Below are positions 18,191 through 27,282 of a stretch of DNA of 52,242 nucleotides, piece by piece. The notes beneath the pieces are model-generated. The model worked only from the letters and a program-made list of their open reading frames with translations, did not search any database and was not told where the DNA came from. The DNA is from Gammaproteobacteria bacterium. Lineage in GTDB: Bacteria > Pseudomonadota > Gammaproteobacteria > Pseudomonadales > Azotimanducaceae. The position numbers were made by a program, and so were the translations under genes. Where the stretch lies: positions 1 to 52,242 of the forward strand of contig JAUIED010000011.1 in NCBI GenBank assembly GCA_030428905.1, written 5' to 3'. Position 1 is the stretch's first letter, and the number at the start of each line of letters is the position of its first letter.

Positions 18191-19183
18191 ATGGGGTTCA
18201 AGGCATTCTGGGTAGAGAAGGGCGGCGACGGGTTCAGCTATTCGGTGGTGGACCGGGAGGTGGGCGACCTGCCTGCAGGAGACGTACTCATTGACGTAGC
18301 CTACTCGTCGTTGAACTACAAAGACGCCCTGTCTGCTACCGGCAACCCGGGAGTGACGCGGAAGTTTCCGCATACGCCGGGTATCGATGCAGCCGGTACC
18401 GTGATCGAGAGCGGCAGCGGTGATTTTGCCGTGGGTGATGCGGTGCTGGTGATGGGCTACGACCTTGGCATGAACACCGCCGGCGGATACGGTCAGCGCA
18501 TTCGCGTGCCGGCTGACTGGGTCGTGCGCATGCCGGCGGGCCTCGATGCCTATTCCAGCATGGTGCTCGGCACAGCCGGGTTCACCGCCGCTCTGGCAGT
18601 CGAGAAGCTGCTCGTCATGGGGCTCGATGCGGATGCTGGAGAAGTGCTGGTGACCGGCGCCTCGGGTGGCGTCGGCACGGTGGCAGTCGCGCTTCTGGCG
18701 CAGCTCGGCTACAAGGTAGCCGCGGTAACGGGCAAAGCGGACAAAGCTGCGGCGCTGGAAGCTCTCGGCGCAACCTCCATACTCAGCCGCGAGGAAGCCG
18801 AGGCGGGCGCCGAGCGGCCGTTGCTGGCTGAGCGGTGGGTCGGAGCGGTAGACACGGTGGGTGGCGTGATCCTCGGCAACGCCATCAAGTCTTTGAAGCA
18901 CAGCGCCAGCGTGGCCGCCTGTGGCCTGGCCGCGTCACCCGAGATTCCCGGCACGACGGTGCTGCCTTTCATCCTGCGGCACGTCAACCTGCTTGGTATC
19001 GATTCCGTGGAGTTGCCCATCACGCACAAGCGCGCGCTGTGGGAGAAGCTCGGCGGCGAGTGGAAGCTGGACCTCTCGCCGGTGGCCCAGACCATTGGTT
19101 TGGCCGATCTACCCGACGCCATCGCCTCGATCCTCAAGGGTGGCGTGTTCGGCAGAAAGGTCGTGGACGTAGGCGCCGCGTAA
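18191..19183 (+). CDS. acuI: Acrylyl-CoA reductase AcuI / YhdH-type MDR oxidoreductase
   Basis: A 330-residue zinc-independent medium-chain dehydrogenase/reductase of the YhdH/AcuI group, which reduces acryloyl-CoA to propanoyl-CoA with NADPH. Signature segments are SSLNYKDALSATG, PHTPGIDAAGTV, GYDLGMNTAGGYGQRIRVP and the nucleotide-binding VTGASGGVGTVAVALLAQLGYKV. The product propanoyl-CoA is the substrate of the methylcitrate cycle, whose prpB and prpC lie 18 kb away, which would fit acrylate or DMSP use in a marine bacterium; this metabolic link is inference. ATG 18191, preceded by AGGAG, starts 9 bp after sohB. Confidence 0.88.
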   Translation: MGFKAFWVEKGGDGFSYSVVDREVGDLPAGDVLIDVAYSSLNYKDALSATGNPGVTRKFPHTPGIDAAGTVIESGSGDFAVGDAVLVMGYDLGMNTAGGYGQRIRVPADWVVRMPAGLDAYSSMVLGTAGFTAALAVEKLLVMGLDADAGEVLVTGASGGVGTVAVALLAQLGYKVAAVTGKADKAAALEALGATSILSREEAEAGAERPLLAERWVGAVDTVGGVILGNAIKSLKHSASVAACGLAASPEIPGTTVLPFILRHVNLLGIDSVELPITHKRALWEKLGGEWKLDLSPVAQTIGLADLPDAIASILKGGVFGRKVVDVGAA

Positions 19184-19193
19184 CAGCCTGCGC

Positions 19194-19275
19194 TCAGTCA
19201 CGCCGTATCCTGCATTCAGTCACGCCGCAGGCTGTCTTCAGTCTCGCCGCAGGCTGTCTTTTAGTCACGCCGCAG
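19194..19275. repeat. Degenerate 22-bp tandem repeat containing duplicated gene 3' ends
   Basis: Four units start near 19194, 19216, 19238 and 19261 (period 22, 22, 23), sharing the core TCAGTCACGCCGCAG. Read on the minus strand, the unit nearest the antiporter gene is its last codons and stop (CTGCGGCGTGACTAA), and the following units repeat this with GACTGA stops. So the 3' end of that gene has been duplicated into the space between convergent genes. Confidence 0.85.
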
Positions 19276-20421
19276 GCGCTCGCTCACGGCGATGGGGCTC
19301 GGGTAGCGGAAGATCACCAGGTAGGAGCTCAGTAGCAGCGTCAGGATGGTGGCGCCCTGGATGACGTGCGCTGCCTCGTTGCTGATGAGCAGGCTGCTGA
19401 ACGCGGTGTAGCTGAGCAGCAGCGAGAACTCGGATGCCTGTCCCAGCCGGTAGCCCACTTCCCATCCGGCGCTGCTGGATTCTTTCTGCCACTTCAGCAG
19501 CCAGGCGAAGGTGACGGGTTTGATGATGATCAGCCCCAGTGCCAGCAGAACCGCCGGCAGCAGCACGTCCATCAGCAGCGCCGGGTCGATGCCGGCGCCC
19601 ACGGAGAAGAAGAACAGCACCAGGAAGAAGTCCCGCAGCGGGCGCAGGCTCTCGGCGATGTACTGGGAGATCGGGCTGGTGGCCAGTGCAACGCCGGCGA
19701 TGAACGCGCCGATGGCGTGGGACAGGCCGATGGCCTCGGCGAGGCTCGCAAGGCCAAGGCACCAGCCGAGGGATAACAGAAAGAGAAACTCGCGGAAGGC
19801 ATCGTAGCGTGCAAGCAATGGCAGCAGCACCCAGCGCACCATCGCCCAGGCGAAGACGATAAGAACCGGTAGCGCCGCGAGTGCAAGCCCCAGATGCGCG
19901 ACGGTGTCCTCGCCGCTGCCGGTGAGCAGGATGAGCGCGAAGATCGCCAGGAGGTCCTGTATGAGCAGGATGCTGATGACGATCTCGCCCACGTGACGGT
20001 GGTGAAGAACCGTCGTCGGCAACAGTTTGATGCCGAGAATGGTGCTCGAGAAAACACACGCGGTGCCGGTGACCAGAGCTTCGGTCTGCGAGAAGCCGAA
20101 TGCGATCATCAACCCATAGCCGACGGCAAAGAACACCACGGTGGTGCCGAGTGCGGTGAGCATGGTTTCGCCAAACATGTTGCGCAGCTTCGCCGGCGGC
20201 AGGTCCATGCCAATGAGAAAGAGCAGGAAGACAATGCCGAACTCGGCAATCTCGGAGAGCAGCCGGGCGTCGGTGACCAGTTCGGCGCCGTAGGGGCCGA
20301 GCAACGCACCCAGGGCGATGTAGGCGACCAGCAGTGGCTGGCGGGTGTAGAGCGCCACCGTGGCGAGCACGGCAGCGCTGGTAAAGATCAGAAAAAGGGA
20401 GCTGACAATAGACTCGTGCAT
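19261..20421 (-). CDS. Kef-type cation/proton antiporter (CPA2 family), membrane domain only
   Basis: A 386-residue protein with about 12 hydrophobic segments and CPA2 hallmarks: LLVAYIALGALLGPYG, EFGIVFLLFLIGMDLPPAKLR, SSTILGIKLLP and GAFIAGVALATSP. It resembles the membrane domain of KefB/KefC-like K+/H+ or Na+/H+ exchangers. Full Kef proteins are over 550 aa and carry a C-terminal TrkA-N/RCK regulatory domain; this one ends after the membrane part with a charged SERLRRD tail. Such short forms exist, so it need not be broken, but the tandem repeat of its 3' end shows local instability. Ion specificity is not predictable. Confidence 0.85.
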   Translation of the reverse strand: MHESIVSSLFLIFTSAAVLATVALYTRQPLLVAYIALGALLGPYGAELVTDARLLSEIAEFGIVFLLFLIGMDLPPAKLRNMFGETMLTALGTTVVFFAVGYGLMIAFGFSQTEALVTGTACVFSSTILGIKLLPTTVLHHRHVGEIVISILLIQDLLAIFALILLTGSGEDTVAHLGLALAALPVLIVFAWAMVRWVLLPLLARYDAFREFLFLLSLGWCLGLASLAEAIGLSHAIGAFIAGVALATSPISQYIAESLRPLRDFFLVLFFFSVGAGIDPALLMDVLLPAVLLALGLIIIKPVTFAWLLKWQKESSSAGWEVGYRLGQASEFSLLLSYTAFSSLLISNEAAHVIQGATILTLLLSSYLVIFRYPSPIAVSERLRRD

Positions 20422-20448
20422 GGGCGCACGATGCGAGTGGCCGTGCGG

Positions 20449-20868
20449 TTATGCAACCCTTTTCAGTGCGTCTTCGTGCGCCTGCGCGACGCAGGGCTGA
20501 TAGTAGCGGCTGTAAACGCTTGCGCCGCGCAGGGCGACATCTAGGTCGCGCCCCTCAGGCAGCTCGTAGCTGGTGAACCCGCAACGCACGAGATAGTGCA
20601 CGAGGTCGTGGTGCACATCGCCCACCGCCCGCAGGTCGCCCTCGAAGCCGTAGCGGCTGCGCAGCAGTACCGCTAGTGACAGCCCGCGGCCATCGTTGAA
20701 GGCGCCGAAGTGGATGGCGATGGCTGGTGCCTTGGCAATCTCGGAGTTGGGTTCGTCGTCCACCTGAAGCAGGAGGCCGTTGCCGCTGTCCGCATGCCAG
20801 GTGTCCAGGGCGACGAACTCCATGCCGTCGGCGTCCGTGAGTTTTCCCTTCTTAATGAGTTGCGGCAT
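20449..20868 (-). CDS. DUF934 family protein, sulfite-reduction partner
   Basis: A 139-residue cytosolic protein of the DUF934 (COG3749) family, usually encoded directly after the Pseudomonas-type sulfite reductase and annotated as probably involved in sulfite reduction; its activity is not established. Conserved features include IAIHFGAFNDGRGLSLAVLLRSRYGFEGDLRAVGDV and the Arg/Gly-rich GRGLSLA stretch. I start it at ATG 20868 (MPQLIKKG), which has AGGAG just upstream and overlaps the end of the sulfite reductase gene by 17 bp; the longer open frame is out of keeping with the family. Confidence 0.85.
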   Translation of the reverse strand: MPQLIKKGKLTDADGMEFVALDTWHADSGNGLLLQVDDEPNSEIAKAPAIAIHFGAFNDGRGLSLAVLLRSRYGFEGDLRAVGDVHHDLVHYLVRCGFTSYELPEGRDLDVALRGASVYSRYYQPCVAQAHEDALKRVA

Positions 20869-22519
20869 ACACACGCTCCTTGAATGGTTCGATTCCGATA
20901 CGTCGGAAACACTGCAGAAATGATTCATCGTCCGTCCGGCTATCCACATAGACGTCGAGTATTTTGCCTATGACGTCGGTTACTTCGGCGCGTCCGAACG
21001 AGGGCCCAACGATCTGTCCGAGGCTGGCATCCGTATGGGAGTTGCCGCCCAGGGAGATCTGGTAGAACTCCTCACCTTTCTTATCTACGCCGAGAATGCC
21101 GATGTGGCCCACGTGATGATGGCCGCAGGCGTTCATGCAGCCGGAGATGTTCAGGTCGATGGGCCCAAGGTCATATAGGTCGTCGTAGGTGTCGAACCGC
21201 TGCTGAATCGCCTCGGCTACCGGGATGGACTTGGCGTTTGCCAGCGAGCAGTAGTCCCCGCCCGGGCAGCAGATGATGTCCGTGAGCAGACCGACATTGG
21301 GCGTGGCCAGCTGCTGCGCCTTGGCTTCGCGCCAGAGGGTTTCCAGCGCACTTTGCCGCACGTCCGGCAGCACGAAGTTCTGCTGGTGGCTGATGCGTAT
21401 CTCGCCGTGCCCGAAGTTGTCCGCCCAGTCGGCCACCGCCTCCATCTGGGTGTCCGTCACATCACCCGGAGGGATGCCGGTGACTTTCGTGGATAGCATG
21501 ACGCTTGCGTACCCCGGCACCTGGTGCTCGAACACGCAGTGCCGCATCCAGCGGTCGAATTCCGGGTTTGCCAACCGGGCTGCCGAAAGCGCCGCGGTCT
21601 GGTCTTCCAGCGCCTCGTACGCCGGGCGTTCGAAGCGGCTGCGCACCTCGGCGAGCTGCTCGGTGGAAACGGCATCGGTGGTTTCGCGGATTGCTGCCCA
21701 CTCCGCGTCGACACGCTCGCGAAAACCGTCAGCGGTCATCGCGCGCACGAGAATCTTGATGCGTGCCTTGTACTTGTTGTCGCGCCGGCCGTAGCGGTTG
21801 TAGACCCGCATGATGGCTTCGAGGTAGGTCAGCAGGTGCGCTTCGGGCAACGCATCGTGAATCAGGGCACCGATGACCGGCGTACGGCCGAGGCCGCCGC
21901 CCACAAAAACGTCGAACACAACCTCGCCGTCGTCGTTGCGCTTCACGCCGAGGCCGATGTCATGCACGGCGATGGCGGCGCGGTCTACAGACGCCTCGTG
22001 ACTGCCTTTGACGGCGATCTTGAACTTGCGCGGCAGCCAGTCGAACTCGGGGTGTGCGGTGGACCATTGGCGGATCAGCTCGCAATAAGGGCGGGCATCC
22101 ACGGTTTCGTTGGCGGCAACACCGGCGAGTTCATCGGTGGTGGTGTTGCGGATGCAGTTGCCGCTCGTCTGGATGGCATGCATCTGCACGTCGGCAAGCT
22201 CCGCCAGAATATCCGGCACCTCGGCAAGCTCGGGCCAGTTGAACTGCATGTTCTGACGGGTGCTCAGGTGCCCGTAGCCGCGGTCGTAGGTGCGACTGAT
22301 GTGAGCCAGCCGGCGCAGCTGCGTGCTCGACAGCGTGCCGTAGGGCACAGCCACCCGCAGCATGGGCGCCAGGCGCTGCACGTACAGGCCGTTGCGCAGG
22401 CGCAGCTGCAGAAATTCATCTTCGCTCAACCCCCCGGCGAGGTAGCGCTCGGTCTGGTCGCGATAGTGTGCGACGCGTTCGTCTACGAACTGCTGATCGT
22501 GGGTATCGTAGCGATACAT
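20852..22519 (-). CDS. cysI: Sulfite reductase hemoprotein subunit (CysI, Pseudomonas type)
   Basis: A 555-residue siroheme/[4Fe-4S] enzyme reducing sulfite to sulfide for cysteine synthesis. The two nitrite/sulfite-reductase halves are recognisable (YGHLSTRQNMQFNW; HGEIRISHQQNFVLPDV), and the cluster cysteines are in CCPGGDYCSLA (C-x5-C) and NISGCMNACGHHH (C-x3-C), which also provides the siroheme ligand. It lacks a flavoprotein partner nearby, as in pseudomonads, where ferredoxin is a likely donor. It is coupled with the downstream DUF934 gene. Upstream, CTTATAAG (about 22609-22616) could be part of a CysB-type control region; cysB itself lies at 32481. Confidence 0.93.
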   Translation of the reverse strand: MYRYDTHDQQFVDERVAHYRDQTERYLAGGLSEDEFLQLRLRNGLYVQRLAPMLRVAVPYGTLSSTQLRRLAHISRTYDRGYGHLSTRQNMQFNWPELAEVPDILAELADVQMHAIQTSGNCIRNTTTDELAGVAANETVDARPYCELIRQWSTAHPEFDWLPRKFKIAVKGSHEASVDRAAIAVHDIGLGVKRNDDGEVVFDVFVGGGLGRTPVIGALIHDALPEAHLLTYLEAIMRVYNRYGRRDNKYKARIKILVRAMTADGFRERVDAEWAAIRETTDAVSTEQLAEVRSRFERPAYEALEDQTAALSAARLANPEFDRWMRHCVFEHQVPGYASVMLSTKVTGIPPGDVTDTQMEAVADWADNFGHGEIRISHQQNFVLPDVRQSALETLWREAKAQQLATPNVGLLTDIICCPGGDYCSLANAKSIPVAEAIQQRFDTYDDLYDLGPIDLNISGCMNACGHHHVGHIGILGVDKKGEEFYQISLGGNSHTDASLGQIVGPSFGRAEVTDVIGKILDVYVDSRTDDESFLQCFRRIGIEPFKERVYAATH

Positions 22520-22630
22520 GGGCGCTCGTGTGCTCCGGGCTGAACGTCTGGAGCGGGCACCCTAGCAGTTGGCCGAAATGGGGCAAAATTACCATTGCGC
22601 CTATGCTTATAAGGCACAGGCAACAAGCCA

Positions 22631-22658
22631 TTGAATTGCCGCGGCGGCCTTGTACACT
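22631..22658 (+). promoter_or_regulatory. Predicted promoter of the small membrane protein gene
   Basis: TTGAAT (22631-22636), a 16-bp spacer and TACACT (22653-22658) followed by a GC-rich stretch. Predicted start near 22665, about 47 nt before the GTG at 22712. Confidence 0.55.
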
Positions 22659-22711
22659 GCGCGCAACCTGGGCTGCGCCCCAAGTTTCGAACGAATAGAG
22701 GAAACGACGCC

Positions 22712-22828
22712 GTGACGGATCAACAGAGCACCAACGACGCTGGCGACAGCAAAGCAGACGCCATCGCCACCATCATCGCCTTCACCTGTCTGGTGGCTAT
22801 GGCGGTGTACATCGTCGCCGGCGGCTGA
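22712..22828 (+). CDS. Small single-pass membrane protein, 38 aa
   Basis: A short open frame starting with GTG at 22712, preceded by AGAGGAAA at 7-bp spacing and by a good promoter. The product has a polar, Asp-rich N-terminus of about 16 residues and one hydrophobic helix (IATIIAFTCLVAMAVYIVAGG), so it should be a single-pass inner-membrane protein with its N-terminus probably cytoplasmic. I do not recognise a family. It ends 13 bp before the convergent metH. The combination of promoter, ribosome-binding site and sensible topology argues for a real gene, although its brevity leaves doubt. Confidence 0.65.
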   Translation: MTDQQSTNDAGDSKADAIATIIAFTCLVAMAVYIVAGG

Positions 22829-22841
22829 AGCGCGGCGCGCT

Positions 22842-25800
22842 CTACGCCAGGTTCGGCCGCAGCCAGCGCCGAGCGTCTTCCAGCGGCATCTTTGAGCGTT
22901 CCGACCAGTCGGCAAGCTGCTCCTCGGTGATTTTGCCTACCCCGAAATAGCGTGCTTGCGGGTGCGCGAAATACCAGCCTGATACGGATGCCGCTGGCAG
23001 CATTGCGAGCTGTTCGGTGAGCGAGATGCCTGTGCGGTTCTCCGCCTCCAGCATGTCAAAGAGCGCCCACTTCTGCGTGTGGTCCGGACAGGCCGGGTAG
23101 CCGGGTGCAGGGCGGATACCGGTATATCGCTCTTTGATCAGCTCCTCGTTGTCCAGCGACTCGTCGAGCGCGTATCCCCAATGCACTCTGCGTACCTGTT
23201 CGTGGAGGTATTCTGCGGCTGCCTCGGCCAGCCGATCGGCCAGCGCCTTGATGAGAATGTCTGAGTAGTCATCGCCCGGATACTGGGCCAGGACGGCATC
23301 GATGCCCAAGCCGGCGGTGACTGCAAAACCACCGATGTAATCGTCAGCCGGTGCGACGAAATCCGCCAGGCTGTAGTTGGGCTGCCCCTCGGGTTTCGGC
23401 GTCTGCTGGCGCAGAAACTGCAGTTTGCGCTCGCCCGTATCGGTGTGCACCGTGACTTCTTCCGGACCGCTGCGGTGCGCAGCCCAGATGCCGTATACGC
23501 CACGCGCGCCGAGCACGCCCTCGTCGATGAGCTTGTCCAGCATGGCCTCGGCATCCGCGAAAAGGTTGCGCGCGGCTTCGCCCACGACCTCGTCCTGCAG
23601 AATTTTCGGGTACTTGCCGGCCAGTTCCCAAGTCAGGAAAAACGGTGTCCAGTCGATGTAGCGGCGTAATGTAGCCAGGTCGAACTCGATGGTGTGCACG
23701 CCCAGCGTCGCAGGCGTCGTCGTTTCCGAGCGGTTAACCGCTGCCGTGTTGGAGCGCGCTGCCGCCAGCGACAGATACTCCTTGCCCTGCGCGCGTGCTT
23801 CGGTGCGCGCGCGCACCGCTACGTAGTCGGCTCTGACTTCCGCTGCAAAGGCTTCTCGCTGCTCGTCGGACTGAAGACGGGTGGCTACGCCCACCGCGCG
23901 GGAGGCGTCTGGTACGTACACCGTCGGCGCCAGATCGAAAGCCGGCTCAATTTTTACCGCGGTGTGTGCCTTTGAGGTGGTGGCGCCGCCGATGAGCAGC
24001 GGTGTCTTCAGCCCTAAGCGCTGCATCTCGCTCGCCACGTGCACCATCTCGTCGAGAGATGGGGTAATGAGTCCGGACAGACCGATGAGGTCGGCGTCGA
24101 CCTTCTTTGCCTCTGCCAGAATGGTTTCCGCCGGTACCATGACGCCCAAATCCACGACTTCGTAGCCGTTGCACTGCAGGACTACGCCGACGATGTTCTT
24201 ACCAATATCGTGCACGTCACCCTTCACGGTTGCCATGATGACGGTACCCTTGGAGCGGGACTTGGCATCCTTCTCCGCTTCGATGAACGGCACCAGGTGC
24301 GCGACGGCCTGCTTCATGACCCGCGCGCTCTTCACCACCTGCGGGAGGAACATCTTGCCACTGCCGAAGAGGTCGCCCACCACGTTCATGCCGTCCATGA
24401 GCGGCCCTTCGATCACCTCAATGGGCCGTTTGGCTGCTTGTCTTGCCTCTTCGGTGTCCGCAACGATGTGGCTTGTAACGCCTTTCACCAGTGCGTGCTC
24501 GATGCGCTTTGCTACCGGCCACTCGCGCCAGGCATCTGCTTGCGGGTCTGCTTCGGCCTGCTTCTTCGTGTTGTATTTGTCCGCCACGGCCAGCAGACGT
24601 TCGGTGGCGTCCGCTCGCCTGTTGAGCACCAGGTCCTCCACCAGTTCCCGCAGGGTTTTGTCGAGGTCTTCGTAAATGCCGAGCTGACCGGCGTTGACGA
24701 TGCCCATCGTCAGGCCGGCCTGGATTGCGTGATACAAAAATACGGTGTGAATCGCCTCGCGAATCGGGTTGTTGCCGCGGAAGGAGAATGAGACGTTCGA
24801 TACGCCGCCCGACGTTTTGGCGCCCGGCAGGTTGTCGCGTATCCATCGGCAGGCTTCGATGAAGTCCACCGCGTAATTGTTGTGCTCTTCGATGCCGGTA
24901 CCGATGGCGAAGATGTTGGGGTCGAAGATGATGTCTTCAGCAGGCAGGCCCACCTGTTCGGTGAGGATGCGGTAGCTCTTCTCGCAGATCTCGATCTTGC
25001 GTTCGAACGTGTCTGCCTGGCCCGCTTCGTCGAAGGCCATCACCACCACGGCGGCGCCGTAGTCGCGGCATTTAGTGGCTGCTTCGATGAATGCCGCTTC
25101 GCCTTCCTTCAGCGAGATGGAGTTGACCACAGCCTTGCCCTGGATGCAGCGCAAGCCGGCTTCGATCACCTCCCATTTGCTCGAATCCACCATGATCGGC
25201 ACACGGGAGATGTCCGGCTCACTGGCGATGAGGTTCAGGTAGCGCACCATGAGGGCGGCGCTGTCGAGCATGCCCTCGTCCATATTGATATCGATGACCT
25301 GCGCACCGCTCTCCACCTGCTGGCGGGCCACGTCCAGCGCTTCGTCGAGCTGCTCCTCCCGTACCAGACGCGCGAAACGGGCGCTTCCCGTGACGTTGGT
25401 GCGCTCGCCGACGTTGACGAACAGCGCATCGCTGCCGATCTCGAATAGCTCCAACCCGGAAAGGGCGAGCTTGCGGCTGGGCGGTTTGGGCTTGCGGGGC
25501 GCGAGCCCGTGTACAGCTTCCGCTACCGCGGCAATGTGCTCAGCGGTGGAACCGCAGCAGCCCCCGACAAGATTGACCCAGCCAGAGGTGGCGAACTCAC
25601 GAATGTGATTGGCCATCATTTCCGGCGTCTGGTCGTAGCCGCCGAACTCGTTGGGCAGGCCAGCATTGGGGTGCACGCTCACCCGGCACTCGGCGATACG
25701 GGCGAGCTCGGCGACGTATGGGCGCAGCTGCTCAGCGCCCAGCGCACAATTCAGGCCCACGGTCAGCGGCCGGGCGTGTTTGATGGAGTGGTAAAACGCA

Positions 25801-26495
25801 TCCACTGTCTGGCCGGACAGCGTGCGGCCGCTGGCGTCGGTGATGGTGCCCGAGATGATCACCGGAATGCGCACGTTGTGCTGCCGATTCAAGCGGTTGA
25901 TGGCGTAGATGGCTGCTTTGGCATTCAACGTGTCGAAGATGGTTTCCACGAGGATGACATCGGCGCCGCCGCGGATCAGGGCGTCAACCGCGCTTTCGTA
26001 GGCTTCCACCAGCTCACCGAAGCGTACGTTGCGGGCGCCGGGATCGTTGACGTCGGGAGAAATGCTGGCGGTGCGGTTGGTCGGCCCCAGCGAACCCGCC
26101 ACGAATCGACGGTGCTCGGGCGTGGAATAGGCGTCTGCCGCGGCACGGGCGATGCGTGCGGCGGCCAGATTGATTTCCTCCGCCAGCCCCGCCAGGTCGT
26201 AATCGGCCTGGGAAATGGTGGTGGCGGTGAAGCTGTTGGTCTTGATCAGATCGACACCGGCGCGCAGGTAGTCCTCGTGCACCTCGCGCACGATGTCCGG
26301 CTGCGTCAGGCAGAGGAGGTCGGTGTTGCCTTTGAGCGGCACGGCGTGGTCCGCGAAGCGGCTGCCGCGAAAGTCCTCTTCAGAGAGCTGCTTGCCCTGA
26401 AAGTAGGTTCCGTAGGCGCCGTCGAGTATGACGATGCGCTGATCGAGCAGTTGTGCGAGGGCGTCATTCGCGTTTTGAAGCGATTCATAAGGCAT
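22842..26495 (-). CDS. metH: Cobalamin-dependent methionine synthase
   Basis: A 1217-residue, four-module enzyme that methylates homocysteine using 5-methyl-THF and B12. The homocysteine domain (1-330) has zinc ligands in GLNCALGAE and [10 protein letters not shown]; the pterin domain (about 360-620) has [14 protein letters not shown]; the B12 domain (about 655-900) has [14 protein letters not shown] with axial His762; and the C-terminal activation domain binds SAM ([12 protein letters not shown], late). Length and order match E. coli MetH (1227 aa), so the gene is complete. No clear Shine-Dalgarno precedes ATG 26495. I found no cobalamin or SAH riboswitch in the short upstream region; a 30-codon frame overlaps the start. 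Confidence 0.97.
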   Translation of the reverse strand: MPYESLQNANDALAQLLDQRIVILDGAYGTYFQGKQLSEEDFRGSRFADHAVPLKGNTDLLCLTQPDIVREVHEDYLRAGVDLIKTNSFTATTISQADYDLAGLAEEINLAAARIARAAADAYSTPEHRRFVAGSLGPTNRTASISPDVNDPGARNVRFGELVEAYESAVDALIRGGADVILVETIFDTLNAKAAIYAINRLNRQHNVRIPVIISGTITDASGRTLSGQTVDAFYHSIKHARPLTVGLNCALGAEQLRPYVAELARIAECRVSVHPNAGLPNEFGGYDQTPEMMANHIREFATSGWVNLVGGCCGSTAEHIAAVAEAVHGLAPRKPKPPSRKLALSGLELFEIGSDALFVNVGERTNVTGSARFARLVREEQLDEALDVARQQVESGAQVIDINMDEGMLDSAALMVRYLNLIASEPDISRVPIMVDSSKWEVIEAGLRCIQGKAVVNSISLKEGEAAFIEAATKCRDYGAAVVVMAFDEAGQADTFERKIEICEKSYRILTEQVGLPAEDIIFDPNIFAIGTGIEEHNNYAVDFIEACRWIRDNLPGAKTSGGVSNVSFSFRGNNPIREAIHTVFLYHAIQAGLTMGIVNAGQLGIYEDLDKTLRELVEDLVLNRRADATERLLAVADKYNTKKQAEADPQADAWREWPVAKRIEHALVKGVTSHIVADTEEARQAAKRPIEVIEGPLMDGMNVVGDLFGSGKMFLPQVVKSARVMKQAVAHLVPFIEAEKDAKSRSKGTVIMATVKGDVHDIGKNIVGVVLQCNGYEVVDLGVMVPAETILAEAKKVDADLIGLSGLITPSLDEMVHVASEMQRLGLKTPLLIGGATTSKAHTAVKIEPAFDLAPTVYVPDASRAVGVATRLQSDEQREAFAAEVRADYVAVRARTEARAQGKEYLSLAAARSNTAAVNRSETTTPATLGVHTIEFDLATLRRYIDWTPFFLTWELAGKYPKILQDEVVGEAARNLFADAEAMLDKLIDEGVLGARGVYGIWAAHRSGPEEVTVHTDTGERKLQFLRQQTPKPEGQPNYSLADFVAPADDYIGGFAVTAGLGIDAVLAQYPGDDYSDILIKALADRLAEAAAEYLHEQVRRVHWGYALDESLDNEELIKERYTGIRPAPGYPACPDHTQKWALFDMLEAENRTGISLTEQLAMLPAASVSGWYFAHPQARYFGVGKITEEQLADWSERSKMPLEDARRWLRPNLA

Positions 26496-26577
26496 AAAGT
26501 TGGCCGACCAGTCCTGTGTCGGGCGCAGTGTAGAGGTCCTCGCCGGTGACCGGGTTGAACGGTGTCAAGCCTGACAT
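26485..26577 (-). CDS. Possible 30-codon upstream frame overlapping metH start
   Basis: On the minus strand ATG 26577 opens a 30-residue frame ([20 protein letters not shown] then a hydrophobic-ending tail) that stops at TGA 26485-26487, overlapping the metH start by 11 bp. It is not rich in Met, so not an obvious attenuation leader. It has no strong ribosome-binding site. It could couple translation to metH, which itself lacks a Shine-Dalgarno, or be chance. Confidence 0.25.
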   Translation of the reverse strand: MSGLTPFNPVTGEDLYTAPDTGLVGQLYAL

Positions 26578-26631
26578 GAAGCGCGCTCATGGTGTGTTGC
26601 TGCACACAATGGGAATGTGCTCCGGTGCACA

Positions 26632-26660
26632 TTGCCTGTGGCTTTACGGCCCCCTACAAT
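26632..26660 (+). promoter_or_regulatory. Predicted sigma-70 promoter of nfuA
   Basis: TTGCCT (26632-26637), an exact 17-bp spacer and TACAAT (26655-26660). The predicted start near 26667 gives a leader of about 34 nt before ATG 26701. Confidence 0.65.
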
Positions 26661-26700
26661 AGCGGCGCAATAGTTGAGTAAAACAGTCAGGTTTTCGTCG

Positions 26701-27282
26701 ATGATCGAAATCTCCGAAGCAGCGCAAGGCTATCTGCGCGAGCTGTTGAGCAAGCAGGAAGAGGAAGGCGTGGGCATCCGGGTGTTTGTTTCCCAGCCGG
26801 GCACTCCGCATGCGGAAACCTGCATCGCCTACTGCCGACCTGGAGAAGAGCAGGAAGGCGACGTGCCCGTAGAGTTCGAAGGGTTTCGCGCCTGGTTCGA
26901 GGGTCGCAGCCAGAAGTATCTGGAAGATGCCGTAGTGGATTACGCGGAGGATCGTCTCGGCGGTCAGCTCACCATCAAGGCGCCCAATGCCCGGGTACCG
27001 CAGGTGGGCCCTGACGCGCCGCTGGAGGACCGCATCAACTATGTGCTCTACAACGAGGTCAACCCTGGTCTCGCGGCGCACGGCGGCATGGTGACGTTGG
27101 TGGAGATCACTGACGACATGGTCGCGGTGCTGCAGTTCGGCGGCGGCTGTCAGGGATGTGCAGCGGTAGACATCACGCTCAAGAACGGCGTCGAGTCGAC
27201 GTTGCTCGAGCAGGTGCCGGAGCTGACGGGCATCCGTGATGCCACGGACCACACCGTCACCGAGCACGCCTACTACACCTGA
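26701..27282 (+). CDS. nfuA: Fe-S biogenesis scaffold/carrier protein NfuA
   Basis: A 193-residue protein (E. coli 191 aa) that carries a [4Fe-4S] cluster at a dimer interface and delivers it to target enzymes, particularly under oxidative stress or iron limitation. The N-terminal A-type-like domain ([29 protein letters not shown]) is degenerate for cluster binding, while the C-terminal Nfu domain has the cluster-binding CxxC (Cys150 and Cys153, [15 protein letters not shown]). The start is ATG 26701 (MIEISEAA), matching the E. coli N-terminus; an upstream TTG in frame is unlikely. RimO (28630), another Fe-S enzyme, lies close by but has its own divergent context. Confidence 0.95.
   Translation: MIEISEAAQGYLRELLSKQEEEGVGIRVFVSQPGTPHAETCIAYCRPGEEQEGDVPVEFEGFRAWFEGRSQKYLEDAVVDYAEDRLGGQLTIKAPNARVPQVGPDAPLEDRINYVLYNEVNPGLAAHGGMVTLVEITDDMVAVLQFGGGCQGCAAVDITLKNGVESTLLEQVPELTGIRDATDHTVTEHAYYT

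Noticed and set aside
26496-26660. Cobalamin, SAM or SAH riboswitch upstream of metH
   Set aside because: I looked for the conserved B12 box and SAH-type core and found neither; the region also holds the nfuA promoter.
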